From contig CAVPGP010000002.1 in NCBI GenBank assembly GCA_963704025.1, positions 124,001-188,000 on the forward strand: a DNA stretch of 64,000 nt, given 5' to 3'. Position 1 is the stretch's first letter. Every line of letters starts with the position of its first letter. Below the pieces are notes generated by a model that saw nothing but the letters and a program-made list of their open reading frames with translations, was not told the DNA's origin and ran no database searches. Below are positions 35,822 through 44,137 of the stretch, one piece after another. Source of the DNA: CAVPGP01 sp963704025. Its GTDB lineage: Bacteria > Actinomycetota > Thermoleophilia > Gaiellales > Gaiellaceae. A program made the position numbers and the translations under genes.

Positions 35822-36572
35822 CGTCGGCATCCTCCATCCGGGCGAGATGGGCGCGGCCGTCGCAGCGCTCCTCCCGGGCGAGGTGCTCTGGGCGTCCGAG
35901 GGGCGCAGCGCCGACACGGCGCGGCGGGCGGCCGGCTTCATCGACGTGGTGGCGGTTCCCGCTCTCGCCGGGCGGGCGGAGGTGATCCTCTCGATCTGCC
36001 CGCCGCACGCGGCGCTGGACGTGGCGCGTGAGGTCGCCGAGACCGGCTTTGCCGGTCTCTACGTGGAGGCGAACGCGATCTCGCCCGCGAGCTCGCGACA
36101 GGCCGGGGAGACGGTGGAGGCCGCGGGCGCGCGCTTCGTCGACGGCGGCATCATCGGCGGCCCGCCGACGGAGCCCGGGACGAGGCTCTACCTCGCCGGC
36201 GCGGACGCGCCCGCGATCGCCGCGCTCTTCGACGGCACTTCGCTCGACGCGCGCGTCCTCTCCGGCCGGCCGGGCGACGCCTCGGCGCTGAAGATGGCCT
36301 ACGCCGCCTGGTCGAAGGGGACGGCGGCGCTGCTGCTCGCGATCGTCGAGGTCGCACGTGCGGAAGGCGTGGACGCCGCGCTCCTCGCAGAATGGCGCGA
36401 ATCGCTGCCCTCCCTCGAGGAGCGGCTCGCCGGCGCGGAGCGCTCGGCGGCGAAGAAGGGCTGGCGCTGGATCGGCGAGATGGAGGAGATCGCCGACACG
36501 TTCGCCGCGGCCGGGCTGCCCGACGGATTCCACCGGGCTGCCGCCGAGGTCTACCGCCGCAGTGCGCCGTGA
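35811..36572 (+). CDS. NAD(P)-binding dehydrogenase with DUF1932 domain
   Basis: A 253-residue beta-hydroxyacid-dehydrogenase-like protein. The N-terminal Rossmann part begins SVGILHPGEMGAAVAALL; GGIIGGPPTEPGTRLYL follows, and a DUF1932 C-terminal helical domain contains KMAYAAWSKGTAALLLAI with the likely catalytic lysine. The substrate is unknown. TTG 35811 overlaps the previous gene by 11 nt; the stop is fused to the kinase gene. Confidence 0.82.
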   Translation: MPPSVGILHPGEMGAAVAALLPGEVLWASEGRSADTARRAAGFIDVVAVPALAGRAEVILSICPPHAALDVAREVAETGFAGLYVEANAISPASSRQAGETVEAAGARFVDGGIIGGPPTEPGTRLYLAGADAPAIAALFDGTSLDARVLSGRPGDASALKMAYAAWSKGTAALLLAIVEVARAEGVDAALLAEWRESLPSLEERLAGAERSAAKKGWRWIGEMEEIADTFAAAGLPDGFHRAAAEVYRRSAP

Positions 36573-37381
36573 CCCCGCGGGTCGCGGTCGTCGGCTCGAT
36601 CAACCTCGACCTCGTCGCACGGGTCGAGCGGCTGCCGCGCCCGGGCGAGACGCTGACCGGCGCCTCGTTCGGCCGCTTCCCCGGCGGCAAGGGCGCGAAC
36701 CAGGCCGTTGCGGCCGCGCGGCTCGGCGCGGAGGTGCGGCTGGTCGGAAGCATCGGCGACGACACCCTGGCCCAGGAGGCGCTGGCAGGCCTCCGCGCCG
36801 CCGGCGTCGAGCTCGACCTCGCGGAGCCGGACGCGCCGACGGGTGTCGCGCTCATCCTCGTCGACGCGGAGGGCGAGAACGTGATCGTCGTCGCGCCCGG
36901 CGCGAACGGGGTGCCGAGGCCAGTCGAGGTCGCAGACGCCGACGGCGTCATCGCCCAGCTGGAGGTCCCGGACGAGGTCGTGCTCGCCGCGGCGGCGCAG
37001 GCGTCGTTCTTCTGCCTCAACGCAGCGCCGGCGCGCCCGATCGACGTCGAGCCGGATCTGCTCGTCGTCAACCGGCACGAGCACGAGGTCGTCTCGCGCG
37101 GCAAGCTCGTGGCGCTGACGCTCGGACCCGAGGGCGCGGTGCTGCTCGAGAACGGCCGCGAGGTCGCCCGCGCGATCCCCCCGAAGGTGAAGGCCGTCGA
37201 CGGCACCGCGGCCGGCGACGCGTTCACCGCCTGCCTCGTCGTCTCGCTCCTCGAGGGCCGCGACCGCGCCGAGGCGCTCGCCCGCGCGTGCGTCGCCGGT
37301 GCGCTCGCCGCCTCCCGGCCCGGCGCCCAACCTTCCCTCCCCGCGAGAGACGAGGTTGACGCCATACTCCGCGGCCTATGA
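36569..37381 (+). CDS. rbsK: PfkB-family kinase, ribokinase-like
   Basis: A 270-residue sugar kinase. Ribokinase marks are VVGSINLDLV, GGKGANQAVAAARLGA at 39-54 (sugar binding) and DGTAAGDAFTACLV with the catalytic aspartate near 217. It is shorter than the usual 300-310 residues. Next to a nucleoside hydrolase, it most likely phosphorylates ribose released from nucleosides. GTG start in a GTGA fusion; stop in an ATGA fusion with the hydrolase. Confidence 0.86.
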   Translation: MTPRVAVVGSINLDLVARVERLPRPGETLTGASFGRFPGGKGANQAVAAARLGAEVRLVGSIGDDTLAQEALAGLRAAGVELDLAEPDAPTGVALILVDAEGENVIVVAPGANGVPRPVEVADADGVIAQLEVPDEVVLAAAAQASFFCLNAAPARPIDVEPDLLVVNRHEHEVVSRGKLVALTLGPEGAVLLENGREVARAIPPKVKAVDGTAAGDAFTACLVVSLLEGRDRAEALARACVAGALAASRPGAQPSLPARDEVDAILRGL

Positions 37382-38298
37382 CCGCTGTGATCCTCGACTG
37401 CGACCCGGGTCACGACGACGCGATCGCACTGCTCCTCGCCCTCGGCTCTCCGGAGCTGGAGCTGCTCGGCGTCACGACCGTCTCGGGCAACCAGACACTC
37501 GACAAGACGACGGCGAACGCGCTCCGCGTGCTCGACTACGTCGACCGCGGCGACGTCCCTGTCGCCGCCGGCGCGGAGGCTCCGCTCGTGCGGGAGCGCT
37601 TCGTGGCCGGCTACGTCCACGGCGAGACCGGACTCGACGGGCCGGACCTGCCGCCCGCCTCGCGCGATCCGCTCGACCTGCATGCCGTCGACTTCATGGC
37701 GGAGCAGATCCGCAGTCGCGACGGCGCCGTGACGCTGGCCCCGATCGGGCCCTTGACGAACGTCGCGCTCCTGCTCGCCCTCCATCCGGACGCGCGGCCG
37801 GAGCGGATCGTCCTGATGGGCGGCGCCATCGGCGAGGGGAACCGCACGCCGGCGGCCGAGTTCAACGTCTGGGCCGACCCCGAGGCGGCGCGGCGCGTGT
37901 TCGAGAGCGGGATCCCGACGACGATGATGGGCCTCGACGTCACGCACCGGGCGCTCATCGACGACGCGGCGATCGAGCGCCTCCGCGGCGCCGGCCGCGC
38001 CGGGAGGCTCGCGGCCGAGCTGATGGAGTTCTACTCGCGCTTCCACAGGCGGATGTACCCGGAGCTCGCCGGCTCGCCGCTGCACGACCCCGTCGTCGTG
38101 GCGCACGTGGCGCGGCCGGGGCTCGTGCGGGTCGTGCCGGCGAGGATCAGCGTCGACTGCGGCTGGGAGCAGGGGAGAGGGCGGACGAACGTCGACACGC
38201 GCGGCCGCGACGGCGCTCCACTCGACAACGAAGTGGGCGTCGAGATCGACGGGATCGCGTTCGTCGACCTGCTCGTCGAGCGGCTCGCCCCGCTTTGA
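37378..38298 (+). CDS. Inosine/uridine-preferring nucleoside hydrolase
   Basis: Cleaves ribonucleosides to base and ribose. The 306-residue protein has the calcium/ribose motif DCDPGHDDA at 7-15, VTTVSGN, VLMGGAIGEGN and the distal aspartate in SPLHDPVVVAHV. ATG 37378 overlaps the kinase stop. A -10-like CATACT lies 9 nt upstream. The kinase gene before it and the nucleoside-type importer downstream give a consistent salvage context. Confidence 0.92.
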   Translation: MTAVILDCDPGHDDAIALLLALGSPELELLGVTTVSGNQTLDKTTANALRVLDYVDRGDVPVAAGAEAPLVRERFVAGYVHGETGLDGPDLPPASRDPLDLHAVDFMAEQIRSRDGAVTLAPIGPLTNVALLLALHPDARPERIVLMGGAIGEGNRTPAAEFNVWADPEAARRVFESGIPTTMMGLDVTHRALIDDAAIERLRGAGRAGRLAAELMEFYSRFHRRMYPELAGSPLHDPVVVAHVARPGLVRVVPARISVDCGWEQGRGRTNVDTRGRDGAPLDNEVGVEIDGIAFVDLLVERLAPL

Positions 38299-38311
38299 GC
38301 CCGTTGGACGC

Positions 38312-39103
38312 GTGATCGTCTTCGCCGCGATCGCGCCGCACGGCGCGCCGGCGCTCGACGACCCCGAGGGCGAGACGCGGCGCGGCTTCGAGGAGCTGAC
38401 GCGGCGCTTCGACGCGTCCGGGCCGGAGGCGACGATCGTCCTGACGCCGCACGGCCTGCTCGTCGAGGGACATTTCGGAGTCGCGCTCTCCGGCCGTTAC
38501 GAGGGTGACGTCTCGGAGTGGAGCGACTCCGGGATCGAGCTCGCCGCTCCGGGCGACCCAGCGCTCGCGCGCGCGTGCCTGGCAGGGCTGCAGGCGGATG
38601 TCCTGCCGGCGGTCGGGTTCACCTTCGGCAGCTCGCTGGCGGACACGGCGACGATGCCGCTCGACTGGGGAGCGCTCATCCCCTTGTGGTTCATGGGCGG
38701 CGACCGCGTGCCGGTGGTCGTCGTCACGCCGGCCCGCGGCCTGTCGATCGAAGCTCACGTGCGGGCCGGCGCCGCCCTCGCGCGCGTCGCGGAGACGAGC
38801 GAGAGGCGGATCGCACTGATCGCGAGCGGCGACCACGGGCACGGCCACACCGAGGACGGCCCGTTCGGGTTCTCCCCCGAGTCGTCCGAGTTCGACGACC
38901 GCGTCGTCGAGATCGTGCGCGCGAACCGGCTGGGCGAGCTGCTCGGCTTCGACCCGGACTGGGTGCGGGCGGCGATGGCCGACAGCTGGTGGCAGCTGGC
39001 GATGCTCCACGGCGCGCTCGGGGACGCCTGGCACGGTGAGCTGCTCTCCTACGAGGCTCCGACCTACTTCGGCATGCTCTGCGCCGCCTACGCTCGCTCA
39101 TGA
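38312..39103 (+). CDS. LigB-type extradiol dioxygenase family protein
   Basis: A 263-residue class III extradiol ring-cleavage dioxygenase subunit B relative. Metal-binding candidates are IAPHGAPAL near residue 8, LTPHGLLVEGHF, and IASGDHGHGHT near 165-175. Many actinobacterial members are annotated only by fold, and no partner subunit or aromatic pathway is nearby, so the substrate is open. GTG 38312; its stop is fused to the next ATG. Confidence 0.82.
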   Translation: MIVFAAIAPHGAPALDDPEGETRRGFEELTRRFDASGPEATIVLTPHGLLVEGHFGVALSGRYEGDVSEWSDSGIELAAPGDPALARACLAGLQADVLPAVGFTFGSSLADTATMPLDWGALIPLWFMGGDRVPVVVVTPARGLSIEAHVRAGAALARVAETSERRIALIASGDHGHGHTEDGPFGFSPESSEFDDRVVEIVRANRLGELLGFDPDWVRAAMADSWWQLAMLHGALGDAWHGELLSYEAPTYFGMLCAAYARS

Positions 39104-40598
39104 GGCCCGCCTTGGCTCGGCGGGGCGTCGCCGGTGGTCGGGTCGAGACGCTCGCTCTCGCGGCGACGATCGGCGTCGCCGCCGTCACCCGCCTGGTGCG
39201 GCTCGACCTGATGGAGTTCAAGGCGGACGAGGCCGAGGCCTGCCGGCTCGCCCTGCACGTGCTCGGACACGCCGAGCCCGGGGTCGGGACCTTGTTCCCG
39301 ACCGCAGGCCTCGTTGCGAGCGTGGGCGTTCCGAATCCGCCGCTCTTCGTCTACGTGCTCGCGGTCCCACTGGCCGTCGCGCGGACACCGCTCGCGGCCG
39401 CGCACTCGTCGCGGTCGCGAACGTGGCGGCGGTCTGGCTCTGCTTCGTCGCCGAGAAGCGGTGCTTCTCGACCTTCGTGGGCCTCGGCTCGGCCGCCCTC
39501 CTCGCCCTGTCTCCCTGGGCGATCGTGTACTCGCGGAAGATCTGGGCGCAGGACGTGCTGCCGCTGCTCACGTGCCTCTTCCTGCTCGCGCTGCACGCCT
39601 TCCTCGTCGAGAAGCGGTCGCGGGCGGTGTTCTGGCTCTTCGTGTTCGTCGGTGCGGCGACCCAGATCCACTTCTCCGCGTGGATCCTCGCCGTGGTGCT
39701 GGCGGCCGCGCTTCTGCTGGGGCGGGACGCGCTCTCGTGGCGGTGGGCCGCGCTCGGCGCAGGCGCCGTCGTGCTCCTCTACATCCCGTATCTCTGGCAC
39801 CTCGTGGCCGTCGGCGCCGACACCTCGCAGGCGTCCACCGGCCATGCCGCGCCCGGCCTCGTGCAGCGGTTCGTATCGTCCGCGCGCGACACGCTCGCCC
39901 TCTCCGGCGGCGACAGGTTGTCGCTCCTCCTGGGCTCGCAGTCGCCGCTCGCGTTCCCGCTCTCGGTCGTGTTGGGGACGGCCGGACTCGTCGGCCTCGC
40001 TGCTGCGTGCGTGGGCCGCCGGGGGTCGCCGGAGGGGCGCCTGCGCATCCTGTTGCCGCTCTGGTACCTGCTCCCGCTCGCCGCGCTGACCGTCGTCCCC
40101 GTCACGCCGTACCTCCACTACTTCATCGTGCTCTTGCCGCTGCCGTTTCTCGGCCTCGCGCTCGCAATCGAGCATGTGGTCCGCCGGCGACGGGCGCTCG
40201 GGCTGCTCGCGCTCGCAGCGTGCCTCGCGGCGTTCGCAGCTCTCGACGCCGACGTCTTCCGGACCATTCACCGCGACGGCGGCGCCCCCGGGGACTACGG
40301 CGTCGCCTATCCGTACAAGGCGGACGCCGTGCACGCGCTCGTGAGTGAGAATCCGCATCGCCGCCTCCAGCTCTGGGCGGACGGCCGGCTGGAGCAGCCC
40401 GCACCGCCGGAATACCGATTCCTCGTCTGGAACGAACGCGGCGCCGACGTGGAGCCTCTCGCGCCGCCGGGGAGGAACTACGTCGTCGCGGAAAGCTTCG
40501 GCGGAGCCACGCGTACGCTCCACGTTCCGGGACGCGTGCAGCGCGTCCGGCGCTTCGGACCGGTGCAGATCGCCGCGGTCCCTAGGGCACGGCGGTAG
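39100..40598 (+). pseudogene. GT39-type membrane glycosyltransferase interrupted by a frameshift
   Basis: Two frames together make one protein. Frame one starts ATG 39100 and runs through RLVRLDLMEFKADEAEACRL (the DE motif of dolichyl-phosphate-mannose type transferases) to VPLAVARTPLAAA near 39400. The other frame then carries LVAVANVAAVWLCF and the rest: about eight hydrophobic helices and a soluble C-terminus to 40598. Restoring one base near 39400 (in the run GCGGCCGCGC) would join them. It may be a true pseudogene or a sequence error. The first frame is fused to the LigB stop (ATGA). Confidence 0.8.
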
Positions 40599-40619
40599 GA
40601 GGGTTGCAGGAGCTGCACC

Positions 40620-42836
40620 GTGCGCCGCGAATGCGCGTCCATGGCGAAGAAGAAGCCGGTCCGTCGGCCACGCCCGAAGACGCCTGCCCGGGTGAAGAAG
40701 CGGAAGCGCGCGCGCGGCGCGCGCGCGCATCACCATCCGGAGCTCTGGGGCCTCGGCCTGGGGGCGTTCGGACTCTTCCTCGTCGCGACGCTCTGGGCGG
40801 GCTGGGACGGGGGCACCGTCGGCGGCGCCGTCACCGGCGCGACCCGCGACGTCTTCGGCGCCGGCGCATACGTGTTGCCGGTCGCGCTCCTGGGCGTCGG
40901 CGGTCTGATGATCGCGCGCAGCGCCCTGGTCGACGTGCGCCCGTTCCGCACCGGTCTCGCCGTCGCTGCGATCGGCCTCTTCGTCACCCTCGCCGAGCAC
41001 GGCGGCTACGTGGGCCGCGGCCTCGGCGGCGGCCTGGCGTCGCTCCTCGGGGCGACCGGAGCCCTCCTCGTGGGGCTCGTCTTCCTGATCGCGGGTGCGC
41101 TGCTTCTCTCCGGTGCCTCGGCGGGAGCGATCCTCCGCCGGGCCGGACACGCGGTCCGCAAGCGGCCGCGCCGCCCGGAGCGCCTCGCAGCTTCGGCGCC
41201 GCTCGAGCCCGTGCCTGCGACCAGGCCCGCGCTCTCGCCCCCGGTGGACGCCGTGCACGACTATCCGGACGTCGTGACCGAGAACGGCGCGCCCCCGCCG
41301 CTCGTGACCCAGCTCGACGAGGACGGAGCGCACGACCGGGGCGAGGAGGCGACCGAGGAGCAGGTGTCGCTCTTCGACGCGACGCCCGTGCCCGCGCCGG
41401 ACTACAAGCTCCCGGACCGCGACGTCCTCCGCCGCTCGAAGCCCGTCGAGAGGGCCGGTGACGGCGGCGCGCGCGTCGCCGACCTGCTCGTCCAGGCGCT
41501 CGGCAACTTCGGCGTCGAGGCGACCGTCGTCGGCCAGATCGCCGGCCCGCGCGTGACGCGCTACGAGCTGCAGCTCGCGCCGGGCACGAAGGTCGGCAAG
41601 GTGGCCGCGCTCAAGGACGATCTCTCGTACGCGCTCGCGACCACCGAGATCCGGATCCTCGCTCCCATCCCCGGCAAGCAGGCCGTCGGCGTCGAGGTGC
41701 CGAACCTGAGCCCGAACCTCGTCACGCTCGGCGACATCTACGACGAGCTGCCGCAGACGGCCAGCCCGCTCTCCGTCTGGCTCGGCAAGGACATCTCCGG
41801 CGCGTCCGTCTGGACCGACCTGGCGCGGATGCCGCACGTCCTGATCGCGGGCACCACCGGTTCCGGCAAGTCGGGCTGCATCAACACGATCCTGACCTCG
41901 ATCCTGCTCCGCTCCAGCCCGGACGACGTGCGGATGATCCTGATCGACCCGAAGCGGATCGAGCTCAACTTCTACGAGTCGATCCCGCACCTGATGACGC
42001 CCGTCGTCTCCAGCCCGAAGGAGGCGTCCGCGGTGCTCGCCAACGTCGTCGCCGAGATGGAGCGCCGCTACGAGCGCCTCTCGCAGGTGCGCGCGCGCAA
42101 CCTGCCGGAGGCGAACCGCTCCTTCCGCAGGCGCGGCGAGCAGACGCTGCCCTACCTGCTCGTCGTCATCGACGAGCTCGCGGACCTGATGATGATCAGC
42201 CCGCAGGCGGTGGAGGACGCGATCATCCGGCTGGCGCAGAAGTCGCGCGCCGTCGGCATCCACCTCGTCCTCGCGACCCAGCGCCCCTCCGTCGACGTGA
42301 TCACCGGCATGATCAAGGCGAACGTGCCCTCGCGGATCGCGTTTGCGGTCTCCTCGCAGACCGACTCGCGCGTCATCCTCGACACCTCGGGGGCGGAGAG
42401 CCTGCTCGGCCAGGGCGACATGCTCTTCAAGCCGCTCGGCACCTCGCGCCTGCAGCGCGTCCAGGGTGCCTACGTCAGCGAGGAGGAGGTCGCGCTCGTC
42501 GTCGAGCAGTGCCGCGTCCAGCGCGAGCAGGAGCTCGACCAGTCGCTGCTGGAGCTGCCGGAGGTCTTCGCCGAGGACGCCGACGACGACCACGGCGACT
42601 TCGACCCGGACGAGGATCCCCTGCTCGACAAGGCGATCGAGATCGTGGTCGTGAACCAGACCGCCTCGGTCTCGCTGCTGCAGCGGCGCCTGCGCGTCGG
42701 CTACACGCGGGCGGGGCGGCTGATCGACATGCTCGAGCGGCGCGGGATCATCTCGCCGTACGAGGGCTCGAAGCCGCGCCGGGTCCTGGTCGAGGAGGCC
42801 GACCTCGCCCGGATCGCCGCCCCCGCCGGCGACTGA
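40620..42836 (+). CDS. ftsK: DNA translocase FtsK/SpoIIIE
   Basis: Septal ATPase that pumps and segregates chromosome ends at division. The 738-residue protein has a very basic start, four membrane helices (about 45-190), a variable linker, the motor domain with Walker A GTTGSGKS at 411-418 and Walker B VVIDELADLM, and a C-terminal gamma winged helix (DPLLDKAIEIVV...RRGIISPYEG). GTG 40620 has GGAG 7-8 nt before it; ATG 40641 (MAKKKP) is the alternative. Gap 40599-40619 is empty. Confidence 0.95.
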   Translation: MRRECASMAKKKPVRRPRPKTPARVKKRKRARGARAHHHPELWGLGLGAFGLFLVATLWAGWDGGTVGGAVTGATRDVFGAGAYVLPVALLGVGGLMIARSALVDVRPFRTGLAVAAIGLFVTLAEHGGYVGRGLGGGLASLLGATGALLVGLVFLIAGALLLSGASAGAILRRAGHAVRKRPRRPERLAASAPLEPVPATRPALSPPVDAVHDYPDVVTENGAPPPLVTQLDEDGAHDRGEEATEEQVSLFDATPVPAPDYKLPDRDVLRRSKPVERAGDGGARVADLLVQALGNFGVEATVVGQIAGPRVTRYELQLAPGTKVGKVAALKDDLSYALATTEIRILAPIPGKQAVGVEVPNLSPNLVTLGDIYDELPQTASPLSVWLGKDISGASVWTDLARMPHVLIAGTTGSGKSGCINTILTSILLRSSPDDVRMILIDPKRIELNFYESIPHLMTPVVSSPKEASAVLANVVAEMERRYERLSQVRARNLPEANRSFRRRGEQTLPYLLVVIDELADLMMISPQAVEDAIIRLAQKSRAVGIHLVLATQRPSVDVITGMIKANVPSRIAFAVSSQTDSRVILDTSGAESLLGQGDMLFKPLGTSRLQRVQGAYVSEEEVALVVEQCRVQREQELDQSLLELPEVFAEDADDDHGDFDPDEDPLLDKAIEIVVVNQTASVSLLQRRLRVGYTRAGRLIDMLERRGIISPYEGSKPRRVLVEEADLARIAAPAGD

Positions 42837-42853
42837 GCGAACCACCGGGCCAG

Positions 42854-42883
42854 ATGACTGAACGACTGTTTCCGGTGTAGCAT
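42854..42883 (+). promoter_or_regulatory. Promoter of the first binding-protein gene
   Basis: ATGACT (42854-42859), an 18-nt spacer and TAGCAT (42878-42883). Start predicted near 42890, giving a 25-nt leader with Shine-Dalgarno AGGAGG (42900-42905) 9 nt before GTG 42915. Confidence 0.5.
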
Positions 42884-42914
42884 CCTGCGACCCCCGAGCA
42901 GGAGGAACACACAC

Positions 42915-43937
42915 GTGAAGAAGTCTCGTTGGCTGCCGCTTTCGGCTGTCGCGATCGCGGCCGTGGTGCTGGCTGCGGTCGGGGCCTCGGCTCACCACGC
43001 GTCGGCTGCGGCGAAGAAGCAGTTCAGTGCTTGTCTTGTCACCGATATCGGTGGTTTGAATGACAAGTCGTTCAACCATCTGGCGTATGTCGGTTTGCAG
43101 CGGGCGCAGACGACGGCGCAGGTGAAGGGTCGTGTGATTCAGTCGAAGTCGGCGTCGGATTACATCCCGAATCTGAGCGCGTGTGCGCGCTCGGGTGCGG
43201 GGATCACGATCGGTGTCGGCTTTTTGATGACGGATCAGATGGACGCTGTGGCGTCGAAGTTCCCGAAGTCGAAGTTCGCGATCGTCGACGTGAACGTCTC
43301 CGATCTGAAGCACAAGCCGAAGAACGTGCAGGGTCTGCTCTTCAAGGAGCAGGAGGCCGGCTATCTGGTTGGGTATATGGCCGGTCTGTATGCGAAGGCG
43401 AAGGGTTTGACGGCGGTCAGCTCGGTTGGTGGGATCAAGATCCCGCCGGTCGATCGCTATATCGCCGGTTACCAGTACGGGGCGAAGAAGGCGTTTCCGG
43501 GTGTGGAGACGCTGAACGGCTACTCGCAGGACTTCGTCGATCAGGCGAAGTGCAAGGAGATTGCGCTCGATCAGATCGACAAGGGCTCGGGTGTCGTCTT
43601 CCAGGTCGCGGGTCAGTGCGGTCTGGGTGCGCTCGACGCGGCGAAGGAGAAGGGCGCGCTCGGGGTCGGTGTTGACGCCGACCAGTTCTATCTGGGCTCG
43701 CACATCATGACCAGTGCGCTGAAGCGGGTCGATGTGGCCGTCTTCTCGGCGATCACGGCCGCCCAGAACGGGCAGCTGAAGACGGGCATCAACGCGATCT
43801 ACGACGCGAAGAAGAACGGCGTCGGCTACGGCAAGGTCAGCTCCAAGGTCCCCACCGACATCAAGGCGAAGGTGGCCGCGCAGCTGAAGCTGCTCAAGGC
43901 CGGCAAGATCAAGGGCATCCCCCAGGCAGTCAAATAG
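42915..43937 (+). CDS. BMP-family (nucleoside) ABC transporter substrate-binding protein, copy 1
   Basis: A 340-residue Med/PnrA/BMP-type binding protein, the extracytoplasmic receptor of nucleoside importers. A Sec signal peptide (MKKSRWLPLSAVAIAAVVLA, cleavage near ASA) lacks a lipobox cysteine. The mature part has LVTDIGGLNDKSFNHLAY, a DYIPNL segment and SVGGIKIPPVDRYIAGYQYG. The mature region is identical in DNA to copy 2. Codons in the first two thirds (GGT, TTG, CTT, GAT) are unlike the GC-ending codons of the neighbours. A palindrome at 43957 follows. Confidence 0.93.
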   Translation: MKKSRWLPLSAVAIAAVVLAAVGASAHHASAAAKKQFSACLVTDIGGLNDKSFNHLAYVGLQRAQTTAQVKGRVIQSKSASDYIPNLSACARSGAGITIGVGFLMTDQMDAVASKFPKSKFAIVDVNVSDLKHKPKNVQGLLFKEQEAGYLVGYMAGLYAKAKGLTAVSSVGGIKIPPVDRYIAGYQYGAKKAFPGVETLNGYSQDFVDQAKCKEIALDQIDKGSGVVFQVAGQCGLGALDAAKEKGALGVGVDADQFYLGSHIMTSALKRVDVAVFSAITAAQNGQLKTGINAIYDAKKNGVGYGKVSSKVPTDIKAKVAAQLKLLKAGKIKGIPQAVK

Positions 43938-43939
43938 CA
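42998..43939 (+). repeat. 942-bp direct repeat, copy 1
   Basis: Identical by eye to 44227-45168 (offset 1229). It covers the mature coding part of the binding protein and ends 2 nt after the stop codon. Signal-peptide codons and flanks differ, so the repeat boundaries coincide with the mature protein. Confidence 0.93.
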
Positions 43940-43956
43940 CTGCACGGCATGGGCAT

Positions 43957-43980
43957 GGAGGCGGGCCGCGGCCCGCCTCC
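43957..43980 (+). terminator. Perfect 24-bp palindrome after copy 1
   Basis: GGAGGCGGGCCG and CGGCCCGCCTCC are exact inverse complements. It can form a strong hairpin and may end or stabilise the first transcript; there is no T run. Confidence 0.55.
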
Positions 43981-44032
43981 GCAGCCCGATTCCGCAGCCC
44001 GACTCCGTAGCCCGACTCCGCGCCCCAACTTA
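43981..44032 (+). repeat. Four 13-bp tandem units
   Basis: GCAGCCCGATTCC, GCAGCCCGACTCC, GTAGCCCGACTCC and a degenerate fourth unit (GCGCCCCAACTTA) follow the palindrome. They lie between the two identical genes, in the 200-nt leader region of copy 2. Confidence 0.75.
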
Positions 44033-44058
44033 GGCCCGTTTTCCGCGTCTTAGACCGT

Positions 44059-44127
44059 GCGGGTTTGGGCTTACCCGCGTCCACTCCAGTCAGGCAGGCA
44101 CCTCCCCTCGAGGGGGGTAGAGGAGGG
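44059..44127 (+). promoter_or_regulatory. Structured leader of copy 2
   Basis: GCGGGT (44059-44064) pairs with ACCCGC (44073-44078). Downstream, CCTCC (44101-44105) can pair with GGAGG (44122-44126) in the Shine-Dalgarno AGGAGGG, or alternatively CCCC (44104-44107) with GGGG (44112-44115) in a local hairpin that leaves it free. Regulatory meaning is inferred. Confidence 0.35.
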
Positions 44128-44137
44128 TACAAAACTC

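Noticed and set aside
43981..44032. CRISPR-like array from the 13-bp repeats
   Set aside because: Units are directly adjacent with no spacers, too short, and no cas genes are nearby.
43938..44137. Purine riboswitch upstream of the second nucleoside-binding protein gene
   Set aside because: Nucleoside import made it plausible, but the conserved loop sequences of the purine aptamer are missing; only simple hairpins and tandem repeats are present.
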